Shown: in pieces, positions 32,914 to 45,294 of the stretch
How the letters are laid out: the number at the start of each line of letters is the position of its first letter
Position numbering within the stretch: the first letter of the stretch is position 1
Source: Vitrella brassicaformis
Taxonomy: Eukaryota > Sar > Vitrellaceae
Assembly (NCBI GenBank): GCA_001179505.1
Contig: CDMY01000275.1
Coordinates: forward strand, 64,233 to 128,232
Direction of reading: 5' to 3'
DNA length: 64,000 bases
Position numbers and translations under genes: made by a program
Notes under the pieces: generated by a model
Seen by the model: only the letters and a program-made list of their open reading frames with translations
Database searches by the model: none
What the model was told of the DNA's origin: nothing

Positions 32914-35900
32914 ATGTCTTCCAGTGGGCCGACGCAGCCACCCGGCATCGGCCTCGAGGGCAGCCCCTTTCGCTTCGCCCTCGGCGGCATTGTGGTCTAT
33001 CACCACGAATGGGAGGCCTCCTTCGAACACGACAACACGTAAACAAACAATACCAGGCTCCTCAGGAACCACTGCTCACTGCAACGCGCTGCAATGCCGT
33101 TGTGTTGTACGCTGCAGGCCTGCCTTGAAGCTGCCGCATCACCGCTCCTCTCCCTCAGTGTGTCCGACGGCGCCGCCGTCAGATTCGTCATCATGCTCAC
33201 CGGCGTCAACTGGCGGCGCATCGCCCAGTGACAAATCTGACGTCTCAAAGGCGGCCCCTGCAGGACCACCACAACCAGCAAACCGCCCTCCTTTGCCGGC
33301 GGCCGCCTCTGCAGAGGTTGCCGAGAGAAGGAGACAGAATGATGGCCAAAGGGGCGGCAGTCGCGGCAAGGGGTGGAGGGCCTCGCACTTGGATGCGATG
33401 GGCTTGCCGGTCCTCCCTGGCCCGCCCTCACCCTTGCGACGGACCCCTTACTTCGATGGGCAGACAGAAAACGGAAAGAAGGTGAGACACCCTACAGCAT
33501 CCATGCAGAGGGCTCATCCATTGATATGATATGTTCTGTTGTTATGTGTTTGGGATGGATTCATTTAAGCTCCTCATTCCCCGGGATGCACTGATCTTCA
33601 ATTCGCGGTTCGAAAGCGGTGTGCAAGCGACAAGACAGAAACAGAGAATGAATGGTGAGTGGAACACCAACAGTGTATATTCTTTCTGTCTGCAGGGAAT
33701 TTGTGCATGGCTGTCCGGAGCAATCGTTCGCCGCATCACTACACTCTCGTGCTGCGACACGATGCGAATCAGCTCCAAAAGTCGTCGCAATGGTATACAC
33801 GCGTATGCCTCTCTGCCCGTCTTTGTCACTCCATCTCTTTCCAAAATGTGTGCGTGCCGTTCCGTGACTGCTCAGGTTCTACTTTTCTGTGAGTCTGTCG
33901 CCCTCGACTTTGGACGCCCTCGAGTCACATCACCCGTCGAGCGTCCCTCTGCATCAAGACTACCGAGGCCACCGGTTGCCGCTGCCGTCACCTCGTGTGG
34001 TGCCTTCTACCAGCTCGTCGCCCGCTACCACACCGAGGAGCGTTGAGGACCCCATGACCTACTCCTTTCAGGTGGTGAATGGATGGAGGCGACGTGCGCA
34101 TCTCGGCCCCTCATCCAGCCTGCTGCTCTGCGTTGTTCAGATTATAAATTTCACCAAGGAGGACTCCTTGTACCAAGGAGGGATGCGCCCATATGTGTAT
34201 TCGACGATGGAGGCCCACCTGCGGAGCTGCCGGTCCTGCAAGGGGGGCTCTTCAGCCTCGAGGCGCAGCTGCCCAAACCAACACAGCGACAACGATGGGG
34301 CCAAGACGATAGACAACACATTTGATGTGTGGTCAGCCACAGGTGATGACTGATCGGTTTGCTGTCGAGCCACGCATCCTCTCTGTGCGTCTGCAGCTGT
34401 CGACAACGTGTCATACTACCAGAACGAGTTCCCGCGCAATCTGGACCTTGTGACGTCCAAGCGGGTGACCGTCAACCTGCCCCCGACGGCCAACGGGTTG
34501 GCAGGACTCAACAGCAACCTCACTGGCTACTATTCGACGCTCGAGTTCACCTACACCTTCCAACACCCACACGACACTGTCTACTTCGCACACGTACGTG
34601 GGAAAGGAACAAGACAAACACAACACGGCGTGGCTGCTGGCTGCCTCTCATATATATCTTGTGGGTCCATTCATCGCTCAGTGCTACCCATACACCTACA
34701 CGTATCTGCGAAGCGTAATCGCCAACATACGGGAGCGGCCGGAATTCCAAAAGGTAGCAAAAAACCACTCATACATCCATGTCCCATCTCCTGACCAGTC
34801 CGGGCCCGTCGCCTCCCTGCACACGAGCTCCGTGTGTTGTGTGTTGATGGACGCAGATGTGCTCCATCCAGACGCTGTGCAAGTCAGAGGCGGGTTTTTC
34901 TTGCCCCCTGATCACCATCACCAACCCACAACCGCCCCAACCACCGCGGCAGCCCACCGACAGCCAATCCAATGATCCGCCAGATTGCCCCCTGACGGCT
35001 CCTGAGGACACACAGGAGGGAGATGTCGTCGATCCTGGGAGCCTGACGTCGCGCGTGGTGGATGAGTGTGTGGTCGACGGAGGGTCCAAGGACGCTATCG
35101 TCATCAGCTCTCGAGTGCACCCTGGGGAGTCCAACTCGTCTTGGATACTTCACGGACTGCTCAGGTTCCTGCTGTCGGACAAAAAGGTGACCGACATGCA
35201 GGCAGCTTTGCTGGTAGATGAACACCCAATCGCCACTCACTCTTTGCGGGTGCAGGAGGCTGTTTTGCTGCGCAACGAGTATCTGTTCAAGATCGTCCCG
35301 ATGCTCAATGTAGACGGGGTCGTGTACGGACACTACAGGACCTCACTCACAGGTCAGTCAGCAGACGACCGCTACTGAGCCAGCCACAGCCACTCGCCCC
35401 TTTGCCATGTTGAAAGTGGCTGTCTGTCTGTCTGTCTCCAGGTGATGACTGGAACAGGGTTTGGCAAGCCCCCCAGCCGGGTCGTCACTCGGCAGTCTAT
35501 CACCTCAAGGGCCTGCTCCGCAAGTACCACCAGAGGGCCGCGGCAGCCAGCCGACCCGCCCTCTCGTCCAATGCCCCTCCTGCAGCCCCCGTTGCCCCCT
35601 CAGGGCCTGGTGTGCTCGTGTACTGCGATTTCCATGGCCACTCCAAGAAGAAAGACGTATTCATGTACGTACAATTGATAACGAGAGAGACACGCACACT
35701 CGACAGCCAACGCCGGGCATGGTTCATGTACCATATTTGTGTGGGTTGGCTAACGGGCGACAGGTATGCCAATTCTGCCAATCAGTCGATCTTCCCGTCC
35801 ACATCTAAGACTCCGTCCCCCTCCCGCCCCCCCACCCCTCCTCCCCCGCCCGCCGCCACCAGCGGCGATCGCAGCCCACAGGCGGCATCTTCCGGCCCGT

Positions 35901-37682
35901 CGACACCCCCGCCCCCATCTCGGCTGACGGTGAGGCTGCTGCCAGACCTCATGGCCAACAGATGTCCCGTGTTTTCCATCGCAAGTGAGTCAGTTCGCAG
36001 ACCGACAGGAAATGCATCGACTGAATCGACTGAATATGGATTGATGTGTGTGTGTGCAGATTGCACGTTTCGCATCGAGAAGCAGAAAGAGGGGTCAGGC
36101 CGGGTGGTTGTCGGCCAGCAGCTCAACATACCTTGTAGCTACACTCTCGGTGAGCCGAGCCAGCTACCCAACCCACCGTCCTTCTTTCCTTCCGGATATC
36201 ACGAGGGTCCACCTTTTGTCTGTCCTGCGCTGCAGAGGCTTCCTTGTATGGGAGTGTCCGTGACTGGGAAGGCCGTGAGACGTCTGACTCACTGCTACAG
36301 CACTTCTCTGTCGATGACCTGCAAAGAATCGGTACGCGCGGCCAGGGCAAACACAGAACGCACGCGGCGCGACACGCTCTCGTATCCTCTCCGCCGCCTT
36401 TGCACGCAAAGCAGGTTGTGACTTTGGCTACGCTCTGTATGACTTCATGATGCGCAGCAAAGGGGAAGGCCAGCAAAGTGGCGCCGTGACGCCACAGCCC
36501 CCCCAAATGGTCCGCACGCAGGACGCCACCAGACCTTCCGAGTCATCTAGCCCCAAAGAATCCAGCAACAGTGACAACGCCGCTGGGGCGGCAGGCCCGT
36601 CCGACAGCTCCTCGAGCGCTTCCCAAGGCCCGCCTTGCCCGTCTCTGGCCACAAGGCATGCTCATCCTTATTTCTTGTCGCCCGCCCCCACACAGCCGCA
36701 CTGGAGGGCCGCGAATGGCGTATCGGCCCATCTGCTACTCGCGGCACGAGAGGACTCACGGCCAAGGAAGACCGCTCTCTCTCTGCTTCGCAGGGCCGGA
36801 ACAGACGACCTCAACGGAGCCAGTGAGGCCAGGAAGCAGCCAGGGGTGTCGCCTGCCTTGGCGCGTGTGCTGGCTGCCAATGCGAAGATTGAAGACACTC
36901 GAAAGACGTCCCCGCGCGTAGGAATTGAGGACCGGCTGGCGCCCATTCGCAGCCTCGACGAGGTGTCCTCCGGTGACAGCCCCAAGCAGAGGAGCGGGTT
37001 GATGCAGCTGACACGACGCGCTGTCAACGAAGGGCCCGTGCCGCCAGACGGCTTCTCATTCGAGACACCCGTGAGGCCAAAGGAGAACCTTCGCCGTGGC
37101 AATGGGCTATCAGCCTCGCGGCCGAAGTGGACGTCCGTCAAGTCTGACGAGCTCCCATCTGCTACTGGTCTTTCGACCACCAGCGGCACCAAGCGGCCTC
37201 CGAGCAGTGGCGGTCCTCCCTATCGCTTCCGCCCTCGCCAGTTGGGTAAGCTCGCTGCAGGCCCTTCCATTCTGCTGGACCTGCAGCGAGACAAGAGCAT
37301 GGCGAGTGACGACGACGTGCTGATGACGGGCGATCTGCTGGATTCCCCCCGCGGGCGGAAGCAGCACTCGAGCCTCCGGTGGGGCAGGCTCCAGATGAAG
37401 GCCGCCAAAAGGCAAGGAGGCGCTGCCGGCAGGAGGGAGGAAGGCGGCATCACTGCACAATACGGGGCTGACACGATGTCTTCACGGAGGAGACACCATT
37501 ACGGCAGAGAAGAGTCGTCCCCGTCTTGCGGCTATCGGGGAGAGCAGCACGCGCAGAGAAGCTACTCGTTGAACGACCGGCGGAAGCGATCGACACAGGA
37601 CGGCGGCGAAAGCTTTTCGCGCACCCTTGGGAGGAAGGGGAACTCTCTTGGCTTTGCCGGACAGGTCCTTATGCACGGCTGA
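32914..37682 (+). CDS. Cytosolic carboxypeptidase (CCP/AGBL, M14)
   Basis: Fifteen exons in phase give 1208 aa: 32914-33038, 33118-33481, 33570-33618, 33696-33792, 33876-34071, 34141-34342, 34397-34593, 34682-34753, 34857-35186, 35256-35352, 35442-35664, 35764-35984, 36060-36149, 36236-36331, 36415-37682. The CCP-specific N-domain is present: FNSRFESGNLCMA, QWFYFSV, SLYQGGMRPYVYS, and the CYPYTYTYL lead-in. Zinc ligands: SRVHPGESNSSW (His522, Glu525) and YCDFHGHSKKKDVFMYA (His641). The catalytic Glu is in SYTLEASLYG (Glu755). FKIVPMLNVDGVVYGHYR is typical. CCPs remove glutamates from tubulin and other proteins' C-termini, acting on cilia or cytoskeletal microtubules. Inserts of ~120 aa (exon 2) and ~50 aa (exon 9), plus a ~390-aa disordered basic tail, make it longer than usual. 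Confidence 0.9.
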
Positions 37683-37861
37683 GCTGATTGATCGCTGGAT
37701 GAGATGCCTGGACAGCACAGGTCCCTCCCTGAGACAAGACGGTTTGCCTGCTTCTAGACCATGTACGTATTGATCGATCGATTAGGGCCGATGTGTGTAC
37801 TGACAGCTGTAACATTAATTTTCGTCCCTCGTCCTTCTACATCGATCGATTCTTCGATGAC

Positions 37862-38835
37862 TCAGCATGAACGGACCTTCTGTGCCTGCTTTCCCCGCAC
37901 AATCCCCTGTCTGTACTCGGTCGTGTGGCTGAGAGACACGCTTGTCTCATCCACTGTCCTTGCCCTCGTCAAAAAGACTTCAGTGGGTGTTGTTGATAGT
38001 TGTGGGACGCGGTTGACGTGAAACCGCGTCCAATCCTCTGCACAATGTGACGCAGCTCGATGAACGAGCGATTCCACGTATGCCCCCACGTAGGCCTCGA
38101 AAGCACCCTCTCCCGTGTAAGAGGGCCTCGCATCGCCCTCAGCCACCGTCTCACTTCCCTGGTTCGCCGTGTAGAGCGGTCTCGGGGCGCTTTGTTGGTC
38201 TCGGGATGCCTGGGCAGGCGACGTCATGGAAGACCCGTTGTTGGTTTGTGTGTGTCTGTCCAGCGTGTCGGCCTCACGTCGGCTTGCACAGATGCTTCAT
38301 GCACACCTCCAGCTGAACCGCTGACCACCAATGGGTTGACTGGAACCTGTGCCTCGGGCCCAGGTCGTGGCGGCAGCTGTTGTGTCTCGCTCCACTCGCT
38401 GGAGACAGAGACAGAGGGCTCAGGCGAGGGGCCGGCCTTGCGCGTCGTTGGACGCCCCACCGGTCCGCTGACGGCCTTAACTATCTGTCTCAGGCTGAGG
38501 GCAAGAGCAGCAGGCACCTCAGCCTCATGTGGTTCAGGGAGCGGGCGCAAGAAGCAGAGAGTCCCAGGGGCAGCGTGGACTACGGTACGCGGCGCCTCCT
38601 CGTAGAATGAGCCGTCTCTCAGGTCCTGGAAGGTCAGATTGAGCGGGATGTATGTGTTCATGGGGGGAAGTTTTGAGGCAGAAGGCCCCGTTTGGATCCT
38701 GGCATCAACACAACGCGATCGACACGGCCAGGGACTCCCACGTCTCTCTGATGTCTCATCAAGGAGTGAGAACACACTATATGCAATGATGGTAACGGCC
38801 ATTAGTCCCCTAGCTGCGTCCTTCCGTCCGTCCAT
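37862..38835 (-). CDS. Single-pass membrane-anchored protein, unknown
   Basis: Two exons (38835-38278, 38209-37862) give 301 aa in phase. The N-terminus has a short cytosolic head (MDGRKDAARG) followed by a membrane segment (LMAVTIIAYSVFSLLDE), the arrangement of a signal anchor (type II). Residues ~55-110 look folded (MNTYIPLNLTFQDLRDGSFY); the rest is Pro/Ser/Thr-rich, then a more ordered C-terminus (GAFEAYVGAYVESLVHRAAS). No family recognised. It converges on the carboxypeptidase gene, 179 bp from its stop. Confidence 0.55.
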
Positions 38836-40077
38836 CCATCCGAGTCGCTAAATGGCCTCATGCACTCACTCCTCTCTTCACACATCCTTCACTAACACAA
38901 GCGCCTGTTACAATCCATCGATGCGGATGCGGCCGTCGCCAAAAAGTCCCTCCCACCACACGGAGGCAGGCAGCGCACACTCTCGTTTGCTCGCTCGCTC
39001 GCTCATTCACTCATAAAGCCCAGAGAGACAGAGAGACCGAGGCAGTCATTGATTGAGGTCAGCTGGGGAAGGGGAGACAAGAGAGGGAGGTAGCTTGTCA
39101 GCTTGTCATGGTTGGCATATATGCGTCGCATATGGACGCACATGGACCGACCAATCATTCCACACATGGAGGAAGGGATGGTCAATCGATGGATGGGATG
39201 CGTCGGACCGGTGGAGGCATCATGTATTGTATTTGTGTGGAAGTGGGGTGGACGGATGGACGGACGGGCTGACGCTACGCATGGATGAAGCGCCACACAA
39301 AAAATAAATAGCCCAGGGGTCACGTCACCAAAAAGTGTTCATATACTCTGTATATATATATAGTGGGGAGGGATGGATGGAAAAAACGATCAGACAGCCA
39401 CCTGCCTCCCTCCCTCTCCCCCGTCTCTCGCACGAGCAAGCAAGCATGGGAGGGCGGGCCGCGTGTATGCATCAGGCAGCAGCCACCACCGAGGCGAGGC
39501 AGTGTCCAATCGCCCACCGAAACATGATCTGATCAATCAACCAATGGTGGTGATCCGAAATTACGCACAGCCAGGCAGACAGCTGACAGGCGTGCAGACG
39601 ACATAAAACGCCCCAACATCAATCAAGAGGTCATCCGAATAAAGCAGCATCCCGTCCTCTAGGCATCCCGGACCCCTTCATGTGTCTGATTCACCCCCTG
39701 CCTCTCTGTGTGTCCAACCCTGACAGCGGCATGCAGCAGCCGGCCTGAGACGAGCTTCGCGCCTCCATGGAGGCTGCGGTGGATGCACACGTGTCAATGG
39801 GCTGAAGACCATGGGTGGGTGGGTGGATGGATGGATGGATGTCCACTGCACGGACACACGGTCCGCCGCTTAGTCTTTCAAAAGTAGATAGATATGCCAC
39901 AAACAGCACAATCAATCAACACAAAGAGACAAGCGGGCAGACAGAGCCAACGAACAAAAACAAATCCCCCAGACAGACAAAAGAAAGCAGTACCCATCCC
40001 ATCCCGCCAGCAAGAAAAGCCTTGCTCGTATACACGCCCATACGGATGTGCAGTGCACCCCTCCGTATGTATATCTA
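38836..40077. other. Intergenic, repeat-rich
   Basis: About 1.2 kb without a supported gene. It contains a GCTC run near 38990-39005, TA repeats at about 39350-39362, GGGTGGGTGGATGGATGGAT near 39812-39840 and CAGA-type repeats. Frames here give only repeat-encoded peptides. Confidence 0.5.
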
Positions 40078-42564
40078 TCATGATGCGCCGGGTGCGCCCA
40101 TGAGCTTGGCGACCCTCTTCTGCAGCCGCCCCCTATAGGGTAGCTGGATCGGCGTCCTGTTCTCGGGGAAGTCGAAGTCGATCGTGTCAATGTCCCAGTC
40201 ACGACCAAACAGCAGCTTCGCGTCCCAATCCACACCTACACCACCCGGCGGCTCACCCACCCTGATGCGCACGTCGCCGTCATCGCCGGGGGACGAGATG
40301 ACCGATGCGGCCTCCAGTATCGCATCTGCGTCGAGGTGCGCAAACCGTGAGTCCACTGCTGCAGCTGCGTCGCTGGTGGGGGGGTGGAGGTGGACAGGGA
40401 GAGGGAGGGGGAGGGGGAGGGGGGCTGCAGCTGCAGCAGCAGGTGCTGCTGGTGGCGCCGTGTTGAGAATGTGGCCGTCCCCGTTGTCACCTTGGGCATG
40501 TTGGTCTTGATCGTAGCCGTCTGCCGCTTGCGCATCCAAGTCTGGCTGTGCCGCCTCATCATGCCCTCCCGCTTCTGGTGGATCTGTCCCTGCTGTCCGC
40601 AATGCGCTGCTGTGTGGGTATGGCGAGTGGTGCAGCCACTCGGCCGTCGATGCCAGCGTGAATGTCATCAGGATCTCGGATAACGAACACATCGCGAGGC
40701 ACACTGCATCGAGCACACACCACATTGAGGCGTTCGTTTGTCTGTGCAGCACGTGTGTGTGTGTATGTGTGTGTATGTGTGTGTGTGGCTGCTTACCAGC
40801 GACGAGGGTGAATATTGCGATTGCGATAGAGGTGGCGCCCTGGCGCGCCACGACACCATAGCAGAGGAAGCCCGTAAGGTAGGTGGCGACCAACGCCACC
40901 ATTGCGATCGCCACCGAACGATTCCGAACCCAGGTTTCCTTACCCTGCCACACAACACAACGTGTGTGTCCGTGACTCGACTCCCACACTGACTGACTGA
41001 CTGACTGACCATTCTGCACATTTCGGCCCTAAACTCCCAGCAAGTCCGCGGCCAGAGCCAGAAAAAGAACACAAACGGGTTAAAGCCCCCGTACACCAGC
41101 ATCAACGTGGACCTGAACACACAGGCACACACAACACAACACAACACAACACAGCACAACACAGCACATGCAGCCATGCACGGACGCATGAAGGCCTGTC
41201 TCTGTGCGTGCTGCGATTACCAGTAAAACGGAAACGCATCCAACGGCTCAGAAAACTGACATACATACATCACACCCGCCCTCTTTCTCCATCTCATCTC
41301 CTCTCCCCGCCCCCTCTGTGTGTGTGGTCGGGTCGGTGCGTACCCTACCCTACCCGTGCACATTTGGACGCCTGTGGGTTGCGATTGGCGAAAGTGAAGC
41401 ACACATGTGACGCGTACGCCACCAGCGCGCTGACGATGCCCAGCCCGAAAACCAGCCCGCTGGCCGGCCACAGCCACCCCATCGTCGCCAGCACGCCAAA
41501 CACCAGCTGCAGCGTCGACGTCACCCACCTGCTGAGCGGACGACGCAGGAACCCACCACCGGCCACCGACGTGGTCGTCTTGTTGGTGTGCTTCCACGGC
41601 CTGTTGCCAAGTCGGTAGTGCAGGCGGGCCCAGCGGATGAGCGTGAAGGCGAGCAGCAGGATGTTGGCTGCAGCCATGCCTGTCAGGATGATCAGCAGGA
41701 CCATCGTCCACACGTCATGGTGGGGCGAAAATAACCTGAGGATCGATGAGCGTAACCATACACAAGCAGGCGCAGAGAACGGGATTCACCGTCTGTCTGT
41801 CTGTTTGGTTTGCGGGCGGATTGGGTGTTGGCTGGCTACCTTGCGAGCAGTAGGACGAATGGTACGATGATGTTGGTGGCCATTCGTGTGGTGAAGGTGA
41901 AGCAGCACAGCTCCAGCGTCACGAACAGCGCCTTCATCTCCATGATGCGATAGTAACGAACACGACGGCCCCACTCTACACACACACAATACACAGCACA
42001 CAGCACACAACACACACACACAGGTGAGTGACCCAAGGTAGGCAGGCAGGCAGGGAGGCCAGGTGTGTGGAGCTGAGCTCAGGTCGGCGGCTGACCCTTG
42101 ACGATGTGGTGCCACTTGACGGGCATCTTTTCGTCCCCGTCGAGCTGGTGCAGGAACCGGTTGAAGTCCATGCTGCACTGCGACAGGCTCAGCACGTCCC
42201 GTGACGTCAGATGCTGCAGCAACACCAGACCCACACCCTCCATCCGACACAGCTGCGTCAGCGGCTGAGACCCGCTGCTGCCGCCGCTCCCCTCGTCCCG
42301 CATCATGTCGGCAAATGAGGTACTACTGCGCATCACAATGGACGAGGGGACATCAGTGGAGGGACAGCTGGAGGCGGTCCGTCTCAGCCCGACCCAGCGC
42401 CACCACGAGCGGGTGTTCCTCTTCATCGCCCCGACGCATTGGTTGGCCTGCCGGTCCAGCCACAGCTCCTTACCGATGATTTCGGGAGGGGGAGAAGACG
42501 CGTCCTCAGACGATGCATACTCATTCTTTCTAGCAGAACACCGGGGCACCCCGAAGAGCTTCAT
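40078..42564 (-). CDS. Multi-pass membrane protein, unknown
   Basis: Exons read as 42564-42096, 41975-41840, 41735-41354, 41112-41010, 40944-40797, 40703-40078. All junctions keep phase except 41354/41112, where every available acceptor needs a different donor phase (a GTGCTT donor inside CAT-GTG-TGC near 41400 would fit). The first exon is soluble and ends with a region resembling an F-box-like helix pair (VLLQHLTSRDVLSLSQCSMD). About six membrane segments follow: KALFVTLELCCFTFTTRMAT, TMVLLIILTGMAAANILLLA, LQLVFGVLATMGWLWPASGL, STLMLVYGGFNPFVFFFWLW, SVAIAMVALVATYLTGFLCY and ATSIAIAIFTLVAG. The last exon is a mostly disordered cytosolic tail with Ala/Pro/Leu repeats. No family recognised. 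Start chosen as the first ATG in frame; an in-frame extension upstream begins with GTG only. Confidence 0.6.
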
Positions 42565-42627
42565 GTCTGTAGCCCGATGCACACATACAATCTTGCCGTT
42601 CTCTGCGTCCCAGATCCAGATCCGCAC

Positions 42628-42637
42628 TGCGAGCTTG
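42628..42637. promoter_or_regulatory. TGCGAGCTTG element between divergent genes
   Basis: Lies between the proposed minus-strand start at 42564 and the LOTUS-gene ATG at 42763. Confidence 0.35.
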
Positions 42638-42720
42638 AAACACTCGAGTCTACGCTGGACAAGGGGAGTGGCGGCAGCAGCGGCTCAGCCCTTCCTACTC
42701 GCTTACCCCTCTTAATCCTC

Positions 42721-42736
42721 AGGCGCCTCGGCGCCT
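42721..42736. promoter_or_regulatory. Perfect inverted repeat AGGCGCC-TC-GGCGCCT
   Basis: Seven-base arms with a 2-base spacer, 26 bp before the LOTUS-gene ATG. It may be a binding site or a 5'UTR hairpin. Confidence 0.4.
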
Positions 42737-42762
42737 CTTGAGCGGATGAGGATCTAGTGGTC

Positions 42763-45294
42763 ATGTTCCGTCCCTCCTCTGACCCGCAGAGCATGCCGCC
42801 CTTCCCACCCGACAGCCGCATCTCTGGCCAGCCACACTCGGAGCTACAGGACGGAGGCGACAGGGGGAGGGCAGCCGCACCACCTCCCGACCCGTGGCTG
42901 CTGGGCGACTTCGAGAGGAGGGCGTCGAGCGCGTCTGGAGTGCCGGGCCTGGGAGGTGACATGAGGCCATCGCAGCTGGGGCTCGTGACGGCTGGCGAGT
43001 CGAACTCGTCGCCTATGGGGTCGGCATCGCACCACGAGCGCCTAACGCTCGTCAAGCAGAGGCTCATGAGCATTCTCGACGTGCCTGTCGGTAAGCCGCC
43101 CTTGATTGAGTCTTCCTTCACACGTCTACTTGTCAGTCACTGAGGTGTGTGCGTATCGTTCGTATGGCTGACCATGTCATGTGTGCCTTGCATTGCAGCA
43201 GCAGTCAAAGGTATACCTATCGGCAACCTGAAGCGGCTCCATCGTGAGATCTACAAGGAGGAGCTGGACGAGAAGATGCTGGGCTACGAAAAGTTTAGTT
43301 CGTTCCTCGAAGACGTGTCGGACATACTCGTGGTGAGTCAGTGAGTGAGCCGCGGCGCCTTCGTCACTCACTCAGTGAGTGAGTGAGCCGCGGCGCCTTC
43401 GTCACTCATTCACTCACTCATTGACAGGCGGGAACGCTGATGGAAGGTGGCTGTGGTGTCTGCGGGTGTCATCAGGTTGTGCGTGACGATGAGCGGGGCA
43501 ACATCAGGGTCTTTCCCAAGCCCAGCCAGATACCCACAATCAGCTCCGAGACAAGAGGTGCGTGAGGCGACAGACAGACAGGACAAGGCCGGCGCGCCAC
43601 ACGCCGGATTGCTTTGTATGTATGTATGTGTTGTTACGTTACTTACAGGAGGCAGATTGTCGTGGAATGAGCTGAAGAAGGCGATAGTCCGTTTGATCCA
43701 CGAGCACGCCGACCCAACTACAGGCCTGCTCTGCTCCCAGCTCAAGCCGCTCATCAGTACGCAGAGCGGCCGAACGCACTCAATCGTTCCCTCCCTCCCT
43801 CCCGTGTGTTGTGTTCCTTCCGCAGAGACCCATGTCGACCCCTTCTTCCACGAGCGCTCATTTGGTTTCCGTCGCTTCAGCCAGCTGATACGGTCGATCG
43901 ATGAGATCGACGTGGTGTGGGGAGCCAGTGAGGATGTGCGGGTGCGGCCTCTGAGGCCTGGCTTCCCTTCGCACCGGCTGCCCCAAGAGCGATCCGACCA
44001 CTCGCCATACGAGGCGTCAATGGCGTCGGTGAGCGACTCACCCCCCTACCTCGCGTCGCTGCCGTCCTCCCAGTCGCCCCCTCGCAAGGACAACCTGACT
44101 GGCCAGGCGGAGTCGATGAATCGATCGACCTGTTGCAGCTCGTCCGAGATCTCCCGTGCAGCCTCGGCGGGGGCGCTGTGTCCGCCGCCGGTGCAGGAGG
44201 GCGGCGAGCCGACATCTTATCAGCTGGAGAGGATGAGCCACAGAGGGGCGCTGACCAGGTCGGCCTACTCGATGGACGTCCAGAGTTGTCGCTCGGAGGA
44301 CAAGACGGCGAGGAGTCACCCACTGGCACAGATCCACCAGGCACACTCAGTGCCTTCGTCTCTGCATTCGGGTGCGAATCCCTCGCCGTCGTCTTCTTTC
44401 ATGAGCGCATCGTCGGCCCGGCCGCCACCCCTCCATCCCCATCGCGATGCCTCCCCGCCTTTTGTGCCACCACGGCAGCAGCAGATGGCGCAGGCGCCCT
44501 ACCCCCCACCGCCCCCCAGGCACACGCCAAGCAGCGCCCTGCAGAACCAGCGGCACTTCAGCCCCTCGCCCCCTTCGTCGGCCAGATCGCACGGAGTGGG
44601 CAATGGCAACGGCAATGGGTACTATCAAACGCGATCGGGTGAGGGTCAAGTGTCGCCGCGGGAGGGAAAGCCACAGGTGCGGCCGGCGTCCGGACCACAG
44701 GACCATGGCGTGATGGACGTGCTGCAGGTAGGCATCCACACGCACCCATGAGATGAGCCACACGGACCCGTCACCACCGTCCATCCCTCCCTCCCTCCAT
44801 TTCTCTCTGTCTGTCTGTCTGTCTGTCTGACGTGTGTGTGACATCACATGTGTGTGTTTCAGCGAGTGTGCAGCCGGTTGAGGCAGGTGGAAGAGCAGGT
44901 GTCCCGGCAGTGGGATTGCATCCAGGTGCTGCAGTCGGACAACCTTCGCTTGCAGCGGTGTCTGCAGGCGGCCATCGCCCACCCCCCTCCCCCCTCCCCT
45001 CCATCGCGCCCCCCGCCGCGTGCAGCACGGCCAACCGCCGCTCCCCCTCCTCCTGGCTACTCTGCCACCCAGGCTCCTCCAGCGGCCAGGGAAACCTCCG
45101 ACGGCAACCTCGAGAGCCTGTTTGACTTCGACGAGACCTTTCACCTGAGGGGGCTTGGCTTGGACGGCAGCGCCGAGGAGACAGCAATTGCACACCAGGC
45201 GGCGGGACCGGAGCTGTCCGAAGGGTCGGCCGGTGATGTCGTCAGCACGATGGCGGCGTTGCCGCTGTCCCGTCAGCAGAGCGGCTTCGATTGA
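42763..45294 (+). CDS. Two-LOTUS (OST-HTH) domain protein
   Basis: Six exons (42763-43090, 43199-43332, 43476-43557, 43649-43756, 43826-44727, 44863-45294) give 661 aa in phase. LOTUS/OST-HTH domain 1 spans the first two introns (KGIPIGNLKRLHREIYKEEL, GYEKFSSFLEDVSDILVVVR); domain 2 follows (LSWNELKKAIVRLIHEHADP, FGFRRFSQLIRSIDEIDVVW). Both have the winged-helix pattern ending in a hydrophobic D/E-x-V strand. LOTUS domains bind RNA (G-rich or G-quadruplex) or RNA helicases and occur in germ-granule and RNA-decay proteins. Domain 1 is preceded by ~100 disordered residues; domain 2 is followed by ~400 residues rich in Ser, Pro and His, with one helix (VCSRLRQVEEQVSRQWDCIQ) that may form a coiled coil. 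A cytoplasmic RNA-granule role is inferred. Confidence 0.8.
43341..43408 (+). repeat. Two tandem 30-bp hairpin units in intron 2
   Basis: Identical 30-bp units at 43341-43370 and 43379-43408, period 38. Each has 8-base arms GTGAGTGA and TCACTCA(C/T) around a GC-rich loop (GCCGCGGCGCCTTCG). The units lie inside the second intron of the LOTUS gene, just after its donor site. Confidence 0.85.

Noticed and set aside
32441-33046. Long minus-strand frame of 201 codons opposite the carboxypeptidase 5' end
   Set aside because: It overlaps the clearly coding first exon of the plus-strand gene, has biased Arg/Ser/Leu content without domain order, and no splice partners.
33600-33625. GGTTCGAA-like box suggesting a tRNA T-arm
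   Set aside because: It lies in a carboxypeptidase exon, and no cloverleaf or A-box could be matched around it. A similar TTCGAA at about 8924 is also within an exon.
43341-43408. CRISPR-like pair of repeats
   Set aside because: Only two units, 8-bp spacer, inside an intron of a eukaryotic gene; no cas genes.
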